From Nanobdellota archaeon (GTDB lineage: Archaea > Nanobdellota > Nanobdellia > Parvarchaeales > Parvarchaeaceae): a stretch of DNA of 64,000 nt. The translations under genes and the position numbers were made by a program. The stretch lies in assembly GCA_021800365.1 (NCBI GenBank), contig JAJYZA010000001.1, positions 83,377 through 147,376 on the forward strand, read 5' to 3'. The notes beneath the pieces are model-generated. The model made no database searches and was not told the origin of the DNA. It saw nothing but the letters and a program-made list of their open reading frames with translations. Of the stretch, positions 39,179-49,855 are shown one piece after another (the stretch's first letter is position 1; each line of letters begins with the position of its first letter).

Positions 39179-41878
39179 ATGGATATATTGAGTGAAAAAC
39201 TAGAAAAAATACTTGCGGAGCTCGGATTTAAGGAGCTTACAGAAATTCAAAAACTATCGATCCCAGAGATAAACGCCGGTAAAAACGTCATAATCGGCGC
39301 CCCAACCGGTTATGGAAAGACCCTGGCGGCTTTTCTTCCTTTCTTAGACAAAATAGACATTAGAAGCCCAAAACTACAATTACTATATATAACGCCATTA
39401 AAATCACTTAACCGTGACATCTTTAAGAATATTATTTCAATAGGCAACAAAGCGGGAGTTGAGATAGATATAAGACATGGAGATACGCCGGCTAACGAAA
39501 GGTCAAATCAAGTCAGGGTCCCTCCACATTGTCTTATAACTACGCCGGAGACTTTGCAATCAATGTTTCTAAGCAAACGCATGGTAGAGAACCTAAGAGA
39601 TGTAAAATACGTCATTGTAGACGAAATCCAGGGGCTTATGGAATCAAAAAGAGGTACTCAATTTAGCATCGGTCTTGAAAGGCTTAGAGAGATTGCGACT
39701 TTCCAGATTATTGGCTTAAGCGCCACAATATCCGACTTTGAAGCAACAAAAAGATTCTTGGGCTGCGATAAGATAATAGAATTTGCCGGCAATAAAAATT
39801 ATAATATTGAGATAATTTACCCAAAAATAGACGATCAAGATGAAGAGACGGCGACAAATGAAAACGTCAGTGAAGTTGTCGCTAATTCAATGCGTCGTAT
39901 AAAGAATGAGATAAGTACGGCAAAATCTGTGCTTATCTTTACAAATACCCGCGAAGCTGCTGAACTTCTCGGTTCGAGATTATCAAAATTCCTTAAAAAT
40001 AAGGCGCTTGAAGTCCATCATAGTTCCTTATCAAAGGAAATAAGAATGGAAATTGAGAACCGATTCAAAATAGGGGAAATAGATATAATGATAGCAACAA
40101 GTTCTTTAGAGCTCGGTATTGACATAGGCAATGTGGACCTAGTCGTGCAATACATGTCACCAAGGCAGGTAATAAAATTAATACAAAGAGTTGGGAGATC
40201 GAATCACAGTCGAAGCGGCATAGCTGAAGGAAGAGTTCTTACGATAAATATAGACGACTATTTAGAGAGCTTATCAATAGAGCTGTGCCGCTTAGAAAAT
40301 AGACTAGAAAACATAGCAGTACCAGAAGGCAGCCTAGATATATTAGCGCACCAGATAGTCGGTATAGTCATAGACGGAATGGACAAATCAGACAGAATAT
40401 TCGAAATAATAAAAAGGTCATATAGTTATCAAAAAACAACTAGAAAGGAATTTGATGAAGTTCTTGATTTTCTTATAAAACATTATCTTTTGCGCTATTA
40501 TGGTGATAAACTAATCAGAACTAGGCGAGGATTATTATTTTATATAGCAAATATATCCTCGATCCCCGATCGAAAGACTTTCCTTGTTGTAGACAGTCAG
40601 TTAAACAAAAAAATAGGTGTCCTTAATGAAGGTTTCGTCGCAGAAAACGGTAAAGAGGGTAATCATTTCATAATGCGTGGCGAGACGTGGAAAGTGATAA
40701 AGATAGAAGGACCAAAGATAAGTGTAGTTAGGAGTAATAGTTCACTCGCGGCGGTGCCTGCATGGGAAGGTGAACTTATGCCAGTGCATAGATTTGTAGC
40801 AGAGCGCGCTGCAAGATTGAGACATGAAAAAACGGGAATGTTTGCAACGCTTAAAGAGCAACAGGCAAACTTTATCATACCTGACCCAGAGAATCTCCTC
40901 TTAGAAAGAGTCGAAGACTATCTGATTCTTCATGCGCCTTTTGGGAACCGGATCAATGAAGGACTTTCAAAGGCAATCTCCTCCGAGATTTCAGCAGTGA
41001 CTGGCGAAAGCGTACTTAGCAAGATAGATCCGTATCGCATCATGATAAAAACACCCCTGCCGCTTCATCAGATAAATAAATTAATTCTCAATATGGACAA
41101 TGCGGAGGCGCTTATTAGAGATAACATAAAACGCACGTCTCTATATGAGTATCGTTTCCTTAATGTAGCAAAGCGCTTCGGGGTGGTAAATAAATATGCC
41201 GATCCAAGCAAAATGCATCTTAGGACACTCGTGGATCTCTACAGAGGTAGCATAATAGAAAAAGAGGCGTACAATGAAATTTTCAGAGATAAGATCGATA
41301 TCGCTGGTGTACTGGACGTGCTAACAAAACTAAAAAATGGTAAAATCATAATTAAGATAAATGACGGCGACCCATCGCCTCTTGCTTACGAAGGCATAGA
41401 AAGCAGTTATGGCGGTTCATTAGTAAAACCAGAAGAGGCTAAGAAGTTGCTTAGAAATCTAGTAGCACAGCGATTAAATGAAACGCGACTGATTTTGTAT
41501 TGCCTTAACTGCGGTACAAATATCGGTGAATTCTACGCAAAGGACACCGAAGGTCTTAAATGTAGAAAATGTGGCGCAAAATATCTTGGCTTTTATAAAG
41601 CCAGATATGACGCTCAATATGCACCTATAATGCGGAAATTTATGAAACACAAGAAAATGACAAAAGATGAAAATAAAATATTTAATGGTATAAAGCAAAG
41701 CGGCGCATTATATCTTGCATATGAGAAAAGAGCATGTTTTGTCGGCGCCTCATATGGTGTTGGTCCAACAATGACTAGTCGTATTTTATCTGCTTACAGC
41801 AGGACAGAAGAACAGCTTATAGACAAAATAATAGAGGCTGAAAAGAACTATATTGAAACGAGAGAATACTGGAATTAA
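39179..41878 (+). CDS. lhr: Lhr-type DEAD/DEAH-box helicase
   Basis: GAPTGYGKTLAAFLP, VIVDEIQGL, LSATISD, SSLELGIDIGNVDLVVQYMSPRQVIKLIQRVGRSNH; C-terminal CxxC pairs. Confidence 0.92.
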   Translation: MDILSEKLEKILAELGFKELTEIQKLSIPEINAGKNVIIGAPTGYGKTLAAFLPFLDKIDIRSPKLQLLYITPLKSLNRDIFKNIISIGNKAGVEIDIRHGDTPANERSNQVRVPPHCLITTPETLQSMFLSKRMVENLRDVKYVIVDEIQGLMESKRGTQFSIGLERLREIATFQIIGLSATISDFEATKRFLGCDKIIEFAGNKNYNIEIIYPKIDDQDEETATNENVSEVVANSMRRIKNEISTAKSVLIFTNTREAAELLGSRLSKFLKNKALEVHHSSLSKEIRMEIENRFKIGEIDIMIATSSLELGIDIGNVDLVVQYMSPRQVIKLIQRVGRSNHSRSGIAEGRVLTINIDDYLESLSIELCRLENRLENIAVPEGSLDILAHQIVGIVIDGMDKSDRIFEIIKRSYSYQKTTRKEFDEVLDFLIKHYLLRYYGDKLIRTRRGLLFYIANISSIPDRKTFLVVDSQLNKKIGVLNEGFVAENGKEGNHFIMRGETWKVIKIEGPKISVVRSNSSLAAVPAWEGELMPVHRFVAERAARLRHEKTGMFATLKEQQANFIIPDPENLLLERVEDYLILHAPFGNRINEGLSKAISSEISAVTGESVLSKIDPYRIMIKTPLPLHQINKLILNMDNAEALIRDNIKRTSLYEYRFLNVAKRFGVVNKYADPSKMHLRTLVDLYRGSIIEKEAYNEIFRDKIDIAGVLDVLTKLKNGKIIIKINDGDPSPLAYEGIESSYGGSLVKPEEAKKLLRNLVAQRLNETRLILYCLNCGTNIGEFYAKDTEGLKCRKCGAKYLGFYKARYDAQYAPIMRKFMKHKKMTKDENKIFNGIKQSGALYLAYEKRACFVGASYGVGPTMTSRILSAYSRTEEQLIDKIIEAEKNYIETREYWN

Positions 41879-42057
41879 TATTTTCTAATACCATTTATAT
41901 TTTTACTAAGCCAAGAATAGGCCCTTATCTTTGCTGTCCTGCCATAACCACAATGAGAACAATAACGTTTTCTCTTTAGATAAGAATCTTTACCGCACCT
42001 TCTGCATCGTACGTGCGGCTGTTTCCTATTATGTAAACCCATTGATCTTGTGCTCAT
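41875..42057 (-). CDS. rpl37e: Ribosomal protein L37e
   Basis: RSMGLHNRKQPHVRCRRCGKDSYLKRKRYCSHCGYG. Confidence 0.95.
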   Translation of the reverse strand: MSTRSMGLHNRKQPHVRCRRCGKDSYLKRKRYCSHCGYGRTAKIRAYSWLSKNINGIRKY

Positions 42058-42284
42058 ACCGTCGGAGATATCAAAATTATAGTGTCGCCTCTAATAAAAA
42101 CGCTTCCTAATTTTCTTAGCACATCGCCATTCTTTCTTTCTTCCGCTCCATCTAAAGTGATATTTATATGAACGTCGAAAGCGATTAGCTTCCCAGTTAT
42201 CGAATTGCCATTTTTTAACTCAACAAGGATCATCTTTCCCCTAGCATTATTCAAAAGGTCTAGCGGCCTCGCATTCTCACTCAT
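42054..42284 (-). CDS. Sm-like (LSM) archaeal protein
   Basis: RPLDLLNNARGKMILVELKNGNSITGKLIAFDVHINITLDGAEE...FIRGDTIILISP; internal Met preferred over the longer track ORF, which would overlap the thermosome gene. Confidence 0.92.
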   Translation of the reverse strand: MSENARPLDLLNNARGKMILVELKNGNSITGKLIAFDVHINITLDGAEERKNGDVLRKLGSVFIRGDTIILISPTV

Positions 42285-42288
42285 AGGT

Positions 42289-43935
42289 TTATTCGTATCC
42301 GCCCATTCCGCCTGGGCCTCCGGGTGGCATGCGTGGGCCCTGATTTGCTGATTTACCTGCTGCAATTATGTCATCGATTCTCAATATCATTACAGCAACT
42401 TCGCTAGCACTCTTTATAGCTTGTTTTTTTGTTCTGAGAGGTTCTATTACACCCTCTTTAAACATGTCCGAAACTGTGGGTTTGTAAACGTCTGAGAGAT
42501 TTACGCCTGCCCAAGTCTTTCCCTTCTGATGCTCCGCCCTAAGATCAACTTGTATATCTATTGGGTCCATACCAGCATTCTCAGCCAGCGTCTTAACCAC
42601 TATTTCCAAAGAATCGGCGAATGAACTTACGGCGAGTTGCTCGCGACCTTCTAGTTTCTTAGCAAATTCCTTCAACTGTTTTGAGACTTCCATTTCGCAA
42701 GCGCCTCCGCCTGCAACTATTGCACCACTATCCTCTATCACAGCTCTAAGATCACCTAAGCTGTCCTCAATTGCTCTTTGTACTTCATCTATAACGTGCT
42801 CGGTTCCACCGCGTATTAGTATTGTAACTGCCTTTGGATTTTTGCACTCCTCTATGAATGCTAACGTTTCACCGGCTAGTTTTTCCACACGGACAACGCC
42901 GGCCTGACCTAGGCTACTGGCATCTGCTTCATCTAAAGTGGAGATTATCTTAGCACCAGTGGCCTTTCCGATTTTTTTGATATCATTCTCCGATACACGT
43001 CTAAAGGCAAGTATTCCCGCTTTCGCTAAAAAGTGCTGGGCGGTATCGTCTATTCCTTTCTGGCATACTACGACGTTGGCACCGGATTGCGATACCTTCT
43101 TAACCATTTCACGCAACATGCGCTCTTCTTCATCTAAGAATGCACTGATTTGTTCTGGTTTTTCTATTTTTATCTGTGCATCAATATTTGTCTTTTCTGT
43201 CTCTAAGGCGAGGTTAAGAAGTGCTATCTTTGCATTCTTAACGGTATCTGGCATGTCTGGATGTACCTTTTCCTTATCTATTATCACTCCCCTCACAAGC
43301 CTAGAATCTGCAAGCCCTCCGCCGACTTTCTTTTCTATCTTTATATCGTCAAGATCCACACCTTCAGTCTTTCCAACTAGAGATTTAACATGTCTTACGG
43401 CGTCTACCACAAGTGAAATTATGTGCTCATCTGCACCAGTGCTTTTACCTATCGTGGCTGTTTTAACTATTCTTGCTAGATCCTCCTTACTCCCAATATC
43501 CAATTTAAGCGCGATCTTGTCTAATATCTCTTGTGCTTCATTAGCTGCCAGTTTGTATCCTCTAGAGATTAATGTAGGATGTATCCCTTGGTCAAGTAAT
43601 GTTTCTGCGTTCTTGAGAAGCTCTCCTGCGATTATGACTGCAGTAGTAGTTCCATCACCAACTTCCTCTTCTTGAGTCTTTGCCACCTCAACTATCATCT
43701 TTGCGGCGGGGTTTTCAACTTCCATGTTTTTAAGGACGGTGACCCCATCGTTCGTTATAGTTATGTCCCCAATATTATCTACGAGCATTTTGTCCATGCC
43801 GCGTGGTCCGAGCGTTGATTTTACTGTATTGGCGATCGCCTTCGCTGCTGCGATGTTATTTCTTTGTGCATCTTTACCACTCGTCCTGGTATATCCCTCA
43901 GGTAAAATAAAAATTGGTTGTATGTTGTCTGCCAT
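42289..43935 (-). CDS. thsA: Thermosome subunit (group II chaperonin)
   Basis: [42 protein letters not shown]-terminal [10 protein letters not shown]; start at MADNIQ preceded by GGAGGT. Confidence 0.97.
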   Translation of the reverse strand: MADNIQPIFILPEGYTRTSGKDAQRNNIAAAKAIANTVKSTLGPRGMDKMLVDNIGDITITNDGVTVLKNMEVENPAAKMIVEVAKTQEEEVGDGTTTAVIIAGELLKNAETLLDQGIHPTLISRGYKLAANEAQEILDKIALKLDIGSKEDLARIVKTATIGKSTGADEHIISLVVDAVRHVKSLVGKTEGVDLDDIKIEKKVGGGLADSRLVRGVIIDKEKVHPDMPDTVKNAKIALLNLALETEKTNIDAQIKIEKPEQISAFLDEEERMLREMVKKVSQSGANVVVCQKGIDDTAQHFLAKAGILAFRRVSENDIKKIGKATGAKIISTLDEADASSLGQAGVVRVEKLAGETLAFIEECKNPKAVTILIRGGTEHVIDEVQRAIEDSLGDLRAVIEDSGAIVAGGGACEMEVSKQLKEFAKKLEGREQLAVSSFADSLEIVVKTLAENAGMDPIDIQVDLRAEHQKGKTWAGVNLSDVYKPTVSDMFKEGVIEPLRTKKQAIKSASEVAVMILRIDDIIAAGKSANQGPRMPPGGPGGMGGYE

Positions 43936-44197
43936 ATTATACCTCCTATCGTCTTTGTCCTCGCACACTTGTGCTCACTGGGCTTTTATATGATTATCTA
44001 TAGAGATTAAATTACTATTTAAAGTTTTCTTGGCAGCTTTTAGCGACTCGTTTAGTTCATGAATCCATATCTGTTTAAAAATCCACCAAAGATAGCAACA
44101 TTTTCAAAGAAGCGTAAAGCCCCGTTCAAAAGCTTAGAATAGTTAACTGACTAACTGAAAAAGCTTTTTAGTAAGAAAATACAAGTTTAATAATTAC

Positions 44198-45187
44198 ATG
44201 GAAGACCTAGCCTTATCCGGAAGTGAAATAAGAAAAGATTATAGAACCGATTCGTATTCTATAATCGCGCCTAAACGCGGAAGCCGCCCTAAAGAACTTG
44301 GGGAGGAAGATATCAACAAATTAGACATATCAAAATGCCCATTTGAGAGATCTAACGATTCGCTGACGAAAGAACTCGCCAAATATGGGGAACCATGGGA
44401 AATAAAAGTTATTGAGAATGTCTTTCCTGAATTATCCGGAAACACGCCCTTCGGAGAATTTTCAGCTGCGAATGGGCTTTTCTCGTCGATTGGAGGGTAC
44501 GGCTATAACGAAGTTTTGATAGATAGCCAAAATCACTTGGATCTTTTTGAGGATTTTTCTATAGATAAATTGATTGAATGGCTCGGAGTATTGATAGACA
44601 GAGAAGAAGTACTTTATGATCGAAAATATATAAAATACGTACAGGTCTTCAAAAATTACGGAGGGCTTGGAGGCGCAAGCTTAGCGCACCCACATACTCA
44701 AATAATGGCATGGCCGATACTTATAGGCACGATGGATGCCGAAAGTAAGATTATTAAGAAACGCTTGAAAGAAACTACAAAGTGCCTATATGAAGAACTT
44801 CGCGATGCAGAAGCCGGCCGACTCCTTGTCGACAATGGAAATTTTTTTGCGATAGCCCCATTCGGGTCACGTATCTCTGCAGAGTCCATGATAATACCAA
44901 AAAGACACGTAAGCTATATCGGTGACTTATCTAACGATGAAAAAAGGGATCTTGTGTCCGCCCTAAAATCTATACTTATCACCAACATAAAACTTTATGG
45001 AAAGCACGCGTATAATTTCACTATCCATGAACTTAAAGACGATCCCGATTTTCACATGCATCTTGAAATTTACCCTAGGCTTTCAACTTTCGCCGGCATT
45101 GAGCTGGGAGAAAATGTTTTCGTAAATACTATCGCACCGGAAGAATATGCAGAAATGTTCAGGAATACTCTTGCGGTAACAAAATAA
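44198..45187 (+). CDS. galT: Galactose-1-phosphate uridylyltransferase
   Basis: HPHTQIMAWP active site; C-terminal FHMHLEIYPR. Confidence 0.88.
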   Translation: MEDLALSGSEIRKDYRTDSYSIIAPKRGSRPKELGEEDINKLDISKCPFERSNDSLTKELAKYGEPWEIKVIENVFPELSGNTPFGEFSAANGLFSSIGGYGYNEVLIDSQNHLDLFEDFSIDKLIEWLGVLIDREEVLYDRKYIKYVQVFKNYGGLGGASLAHPHTQIMAWPILIGTMDAESKIIKKRLKETTKCLYEELRDAEAGRLLVDNGNFFAIAPFGSRISAESMIIPKRHVSYIGDLSNDEKRDLVSALKSILITNIKLYGKHAYNFTIHELKDDPDFHMHLEIYPRLSTFAGIELGENVFVNTIAPEEYAEMFRNTLAVTK

Positions 45188-45204
45188 ATCAATTGATCGG
45201 ATTT

Positions 45205-46125
45205 TTAAATTTTTGTAGTAAGAAATTCTCTGCAGTCTATAGCAGCCATCGATCCCCAGCCAGCGGCTATCACTGCCTGCTTATAATGTCGATCCTGTAC
45301 GTCACCCGCGGCAAATACGCCTAGCTTACTAGTCTTTGTAAAATCGTGGGTTTTTATGTACCCCATTTCATCTAAGTCTAGCTGTTCTTTGAATAGAAAC
45401 GTATTTGGGGAATGCCCTATCGCGATAAATAATCCGTCAATTTTCAGGTCTATCGTTTCATCGGTCTTATTATTTTTTGTCCTTATCCCAGATAGTTTAT
45501 TGTTACCTAAAACATCTATTACTTCTGTATCCCACATTATTTTTATTTTTGGATTCGATAATACACGTTCCTGCATTATTTTACTAGCCTTAAATTCGCT
45601 TCGTCTGTGGATTAGTAGCACGCTTTTGGCTAAACTAGAAAGATAAGACGCATCTTCCATTGCACTATCTCCGCCCCCGATTACAGCAACATCTTTTCCC
45701 TTAAAGAAAAAGCCGTCACATATCGCGCAGCCAGATACTCCCTTTCCAACAAGCTTCTGCTCGTTTTTTAGCCCAAGCCATTTGGCACTTGCGCCAGTTG
45801 CAATTATTATGGATTTTGTTTCATATTCGACTTCGCTGATCCATACTTTATATGGATATATATTAAGGTCCACTTTTGTGACATCATCATCTATAACTCT
45901 ACAGTTAAGCCCCTTAACGTGTTTATACATATCTTCCATTAGATCCTGTCCTAAAATGGACGGGAAACCGGGGTAGTTCTCGACATTAGACGTCAGCATT
46001 AACTGCCCACCTGGCTGAAATCCGCGTATTAGAAGCGGGTCGAGATTGTCTCTTACTGCATATATCGCAGCAGTGTACCCTGCTGGTCCCGAACCGATTA
46101 TAATAACTTTTTCCACCATTAACAA
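45205..46125 (-). CDS. trxB: Thioredoxin reductase
   Basis: IIGSGPAGYTAAIYAVRDNL, CAICDG, IGGGDSAMEDASYLS, FAAGDVQD. Confidence 0.95.
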   Translation of the reverse strand: MLMVEKVIIIGSGPAGYTAAIYAVRDNLDPLLIRGFQPGGQLMLTSNVENYPGFPSILGQDLMEDMYKHVKGLNCRVIDDDVTKVDLNIYPYKVWISEVEYETKSIIIATGASAKWLGLKNEQKLVGKGVSGCAICDGFFFKGKDVAVIGGGDSAMEDASYLSSLAKSVLLIHRRSEFKASKIMQERVLSNPKIKIMWDTEVIDVLGNNKLSGIRTKNNKTDETIDLKIDGLFIAIGHSPNTFLFKEQLDLDEMGYIKTHDFTKTSKLGVFAAGDVQDRHYKQAVIAAGWGSMAAIDCREFLTTKI

Positions 46126-46193
46126 ATAATGTAAACAAAATATATAAACAATTCCATTCGCGCAATATTCGCTAACCTTATATTTTTATATAC

Positions 46194-47987
46194 GTGCTGT
46201 TTAGACATAAAATGGAGGGCAATTATTTTCTGATTGAAGTTTCTTTCGAAGCTGGCAACAAAGTTGGAGGTATATGGACCGTCTTAACCTCTAAGTCTAC
46301 ATATATTAAAACGGCATTCGGAAGCAATTACCTAGCAATTGGTTTCTATAATCCAACACAAGCTGCCGTGGAATTCATCGAAACTCCTGCACCACAGTAT
46401 GTGAAAGACGCCCTCGCAGATTTCAAATTAGATGGCGTAAAGGTTTATTTTGGACAGTGGGTGCCGGGCAGTAATAATAATATAATCTTGCTAGATACAA
46501 AAGATTTCGAGAAGAACCACGTTAATGACATAAAAAGAGAATTCTGGGATGCGTTCAAAATAGATTCTCTTAATTCTCCCGAAGATTATAATGAACCGTT
46601 GGCTTGGTCATACGCTGCTGGGGCTCTTGCAGAAGCGCTTAACAAACATATAGGGATCCGCACCGTTATCCAGGCACATGAGTGGTTGTCTGGAGGCACA
46701 GTGCTTTATCTAAAAGCAAAGCAGGCAAAGATACCGACGGTCTTTACTGCGCATGCAACAGTATTGGGCAGGGCTTATTCTTATGGGGGTAACGACGTAA
46801 TGTCATTCATAAACGAAAATTTGAGCGTAAGCAACTCGATGCCGTATCAATATGGGGTAGCTGCAAAGCATTTTACGGAGAAGGCTGCTGCATCAAACGC
46901 AACTGTCTTTACCGTAGTCAGCGAGATTGTTAAAAAGGAAGCAATAGTAATGCTAGGCAAAAAAGCGGATTTTGTCACGACTAATGGGATAGATTTGATA
47001 AACCTTCCAAATGAAGAAGAGCTGTCTACAATGCGTGTAAATGCAAAAGAGAAGTTTGCGAGTTTTATTAATTCGTACTTCTTGCCTTATTATGATTTTA
47101 ACGGAAAAGAAGCTAAGGTGTTCATAACCAGCGGAAGATACGAATTCTATGACAAAGGGTTCGATTTGTTTATAGATGCACTTGGAAAACTGGATAAAAT
47201 GTTAACCGATGATAACTATATCATCGCGCTCATCGCTGTCCCTACCGGTACATACGGCCTTAAAAATGAAGTTGTAGCAAACTACTTAACGTATCTTAGT
47301 ATAAAGTCCTCTCTAGACGAAGACGTAAGAAATTTCGATGAGCTCGTCGCCTCTGAACCATCCGTAACAACGACAAACTTGGATAAAGCCTACAGCAAAA
47401 TCTTAAATGATGCAAGAAGATTGACTTTGCAGCTACGAAGACCTAAACCTACAAATCCGCCAATCTGTCCGTTTATATTGTCTTATCCGGAGCAAACCGA
47501 TGCGATACTAAATAAACTAAAGGATAACGGGCTTGAAAATGACGTTAAAAACAAAATCAAGGTAATATTCTATCCGAAATATCTCACGGTTGGTGATGAA
47601 CTTCTTAACATGACCTACAATGAGGTAATTACGCTTGCTACCGCTGGATTCTTCCTCTCAAAGTATGAACCATTCGGTTATACACCAATAGAGGCCGCAT
47701 CACACATGTCGATAGCGTTTACCACGGACCACTCTGGACTTGCCGAATGTTGCCTAACTATGCAAAAACGTGAGATAAATGGGATTATAATCGAAAAACT
47801 CACGGGAAAAAAACACGATGACATAGTGCTGCAAACGGCAGAGGACATGCTAAAGATAGCTATGATGAGCGATGACGATGTATTTAGGCTTAAGCTTGCT
47901 GCAAAAAAAACCGCAGAAAACTTTGGATGGGATAAGTTTATCCAGAATTACTTTGATGCGTACGGCTCTGCTCTAAAAAAGATTTAA
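46194..47987 (+). CDS. Glycogen synthase, GT3-like (eukaryote/animal-fungal type)
   Basis: IEVSFEAGNKVGGIWTVLTSKS, VFTAHATVLGRAYSYGG, YEPFGYTPIEAASHM; resembles GYS VGGIYTVLQTKA/FTTHATLLGR. Confidence 0.8.
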   Translation: MLFRHKMEGNYFLIEVSFEAGNKVGGIWTVLTSKSTYIKTAFGSNYLAIGFYNPTQAAVEFIETPAPQYVKDALADFKLDGVKVYFGQWVPGSNNNIILLDTKDFEKNHVNDIKREFWDAFKIDSLNSPEDYNEPLAWSYAAGALAEALNKHIGIRTVIQAHEWLSGGTVLYLKAKQAKIPTVFTAHATVLGRAYSYGGNDVMSFINENLSVSNSMPYQYGVAAKHFTEKAAASNATVFTVVSEIVKKEAIVMLGKKADFVTTNGIDLINLPNEEELSTMRVNAKEKFASFINSYFLPYYDFNGKEAKVFITSGRYEFYDKGFDLFIDALGKLDKMLTDDNYIIALIAVPTGTYGLKNEVVANYLTYLSIKSSLDEDVRNFDELVASEPSVTTTNLDKAYSKILNDARRLTLQLRRPKPTNPPICPFILSYPEQTDAILNKLKDNGLENDVKNKIKVIFYPKYLTVGDELLNMTYNEVITLATAGFFLSKYEPFGYTPIEAASHMSIAFTTDHSGLAECCLTMQKREINGIIIEKLTGKKHDDIVLQTAEDMLKIAMMSDDDVFRLKLAAKKTAENFGWDKFIQNYFDAYGSALKKI

Positions 47988-49134
47988 TCCGTTTGTCCAT
48001 TGCAGACAGGATATTGCAATAATTTATATAAGCAAGGTACGGTGAAGCGTAAGCGTTGAAATATTTATGTATATCACCGTCAGCGAACCATTTCGTACAC
48101 ATGTAATAGAAGTTATCTGAGGTCTGCAATAGCCTCCAATCCCTAAGGACATCCAAATTATTCGTAGTTAAAACCGACTCTCTCATTGAATAAAGTTTTT
48201 TAAATGCCGCATCCTGCATTTTATTGCCAAGCCATGCAGAAAGGTCTCTGTCGAGATCGGCCCAAGACATTATATCGGGTACATCTATCACTCCTGCAGA
48301 CTTTAATGCAGCTGATTCACTAATCGTATTGAAGCCTACGCGCCTCTTTATCAGCTCTGTGGGCAGGGCTTTAAGAAAGTCGAATATACCGGTATCTTTC
48401 CATTGGTGCTCTCCGAACGTTTCGTAATCCATGAATAAATTAACTGTGTCGCCTTCGCTCCTAGACACCCATTCGGCATATTTGTCGGCAGTTAAAGGCC
48501 AATCCTTCCATTCTCTCGATGAAAACCTAAATGATACATCATCGCTAAGTCTATAATTCCTAAGCAGCACCGGGATACTCTTTGAGGGGGGATTATATAC
48601 ATAATTCGGTGACCTACCGCCGAGGTACTTGTCCCAACCTTCTGCGATTATTCCTTTATAACCGAGCTTTGCGGCTAAGTCAGCAATTTCGTTCGAATAC
48701 ATCGCTTCTGTGTTCCGAAATATTGTTGGTTTTTTACCAAAATATTTCTTAACCATGTCAGAATGTTCTTTAACCTGATCTATGAATTCTTCTCTGTTCA
48801 TCAGAAAAGCAAGTGAGTGATAGTATGTCTCATCTAGTAGCTCCGTGCTGCCGATATCGACAAGTTCCTGAAAAGCTGAGATTACATCTGGTCTGAAGGC
48901 TTCGGCCTGTTCAAAAAATGTTCCGGTAAAAGAAAAGTTTGTTTTAAACTCTGGATGTTCTTTAGACAGCTGGATCAGTATCTTTGTAGTAGGTATATAA
49001 CATTTATCGCTAACTCTGTCGAAAATTTCGCGGTTCTTGTTGGTATCTATAAACTCAGCCGTATGCTCAAAGGAGAGCACTCTTTTTAATCTAAATGGCT
49101 GATGCACTTCGAAGTAAAAAGTTACGTTTGGCAT
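47938..49134 (-). CDS. GH57-family alpha-amylase/glucanotransferase
   Basis: MPNVTFYFEVHQPFRLKR; NTEAMYSNEIADLAAKLGYKGIIAEG; MDYETFGEH. Confidence 0.9.
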   Translation of the reverse strand: MPNVTFYFEVHQPFRLKRVLSFEHTAEFIDTNKNREIFDRVSDKCYIPTTKILIQLSKEHPEFKTNFSFTGTFFEQAEAFRPDVISAFQELVDIGSTELLDETYYHSLAFLMNREEFIDQVKEHSDMVKKYFGKKPTIFRNTEAMYSNEIADLAAKLGYKGIIAEGWDKYLGGRSPNYVYNPPSKSIPVLLRNYRLSDDVSFRFSSREWKDWPLTADKYAEWVSRSEGDTVNLFMDYETFGEHQWKDTGIFDFLKALPTELIKRRVGFNTISESAALKSAGVIDVPDIMSWADLDRDLSAWLGNKMQDAAFKKLYSMRESVLTTNNLDVLRDWRLLQTSDNFYYMCTKWFADGDIHKYFNAYASPYLAYINYCNILSAMDKRIKSFLEQSRTHQSNSG

Positions 49135-49223
49135 ATATAAGATATGCGCTTTAAAAATTAAAAGGCATCAAAACCTACCAGCTCACGCTATATAATCAAA
49201 GTGCTTTAATGCAGTCACCGTAC

Positions 49224-49349
49224 TCAGCTACTAGGATATTCGCCGGGAGATATTATTTTTATCTTACCACTGCCGTGACACCTAGGACACATCTTACCGC
49301 CTACGCTGCGCATCCCATGACATACCGGGCAAACTCGTGTTTCTGACAT
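49224..49349 (-). CDS. 41-aa DnaJ-type CxxCxG mini-zinc-finger protein
   Basis: Manual translation MSETRVCPVCHGMRSVGGKMCPRCHGSGKIKIISPGEYPSS*; two CPxCHG knuckles; absent from ORF track. Confidence 0.65.
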   Translation of the reverse strand: MSETRVCPVCHGMRSVGGKMCPRCHGSGKIKIISPGEYPSS

Positions 49350-49429
49350 ACATTAAGCTATATGCAGTGCATCTTTTAATAGTTTATTCACAATTTGAAG
49401 CGGCAGCTCTTTACCTCTAAATATTCAAA

Positions 49430-49807
49430 CTATACAAAAATATAAATTAACAGCGTTAATATCGCAGCAGTGTCCAGAGAATATAGATTAATTTTAAGCG
49501 CCTGTTGCAGGTCAAGTTTATGTGCCTTCTCGCCAGCTACTTTTCCTCTTCTGCCACCGGAACCGGAAAAATCAAAGGCCCTAAGCGTTGCAAATCCCGC
49601 GCAGAACCTGAAATATCCCTGGTACATGCCCTCTGAGCCCAAAAATAATGGTATTATGCACGCCACTAAAGACAATCTTGGCGCTGAAAACTCGACGAGG
49701 AAATATACTAATATTAGCGTGGCTACAAACCCAACAACGCCAAGTGCGTACCTCTTTCTTATTTCATTCTTGCCTATATTACAAACACCTGGCTTATACG
49801 TTGCCAT
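49430..49807 (-). CDS. Small membrane protein, unknown
   Basis: ORF with several TMs. Confidence 0.5.
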   Translation of the reverse strand: MATYKPGVCNIGKNEIRKRYALGVVGFVATLILVYFLVEFSAPRLSLVACIIPLFLGSEGMYQGYFRFCAGFATLRAFDFSGSGGRRGKVAGEKAHKLDLQQALKINLYSLDTAAILTLLIYIFV

Positions 49808-49855
49808 ATTTCGGTTACTGATAGATTATAATAGCACTACACCAAATATAAACAA

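Noticed and set aside
42938-43675. 245-aa plus-strand ORF
   Set aside because: Lies antisense inside the thermosome gene; Ser/Phe/Leu-rich shadow translation with no domain signature.
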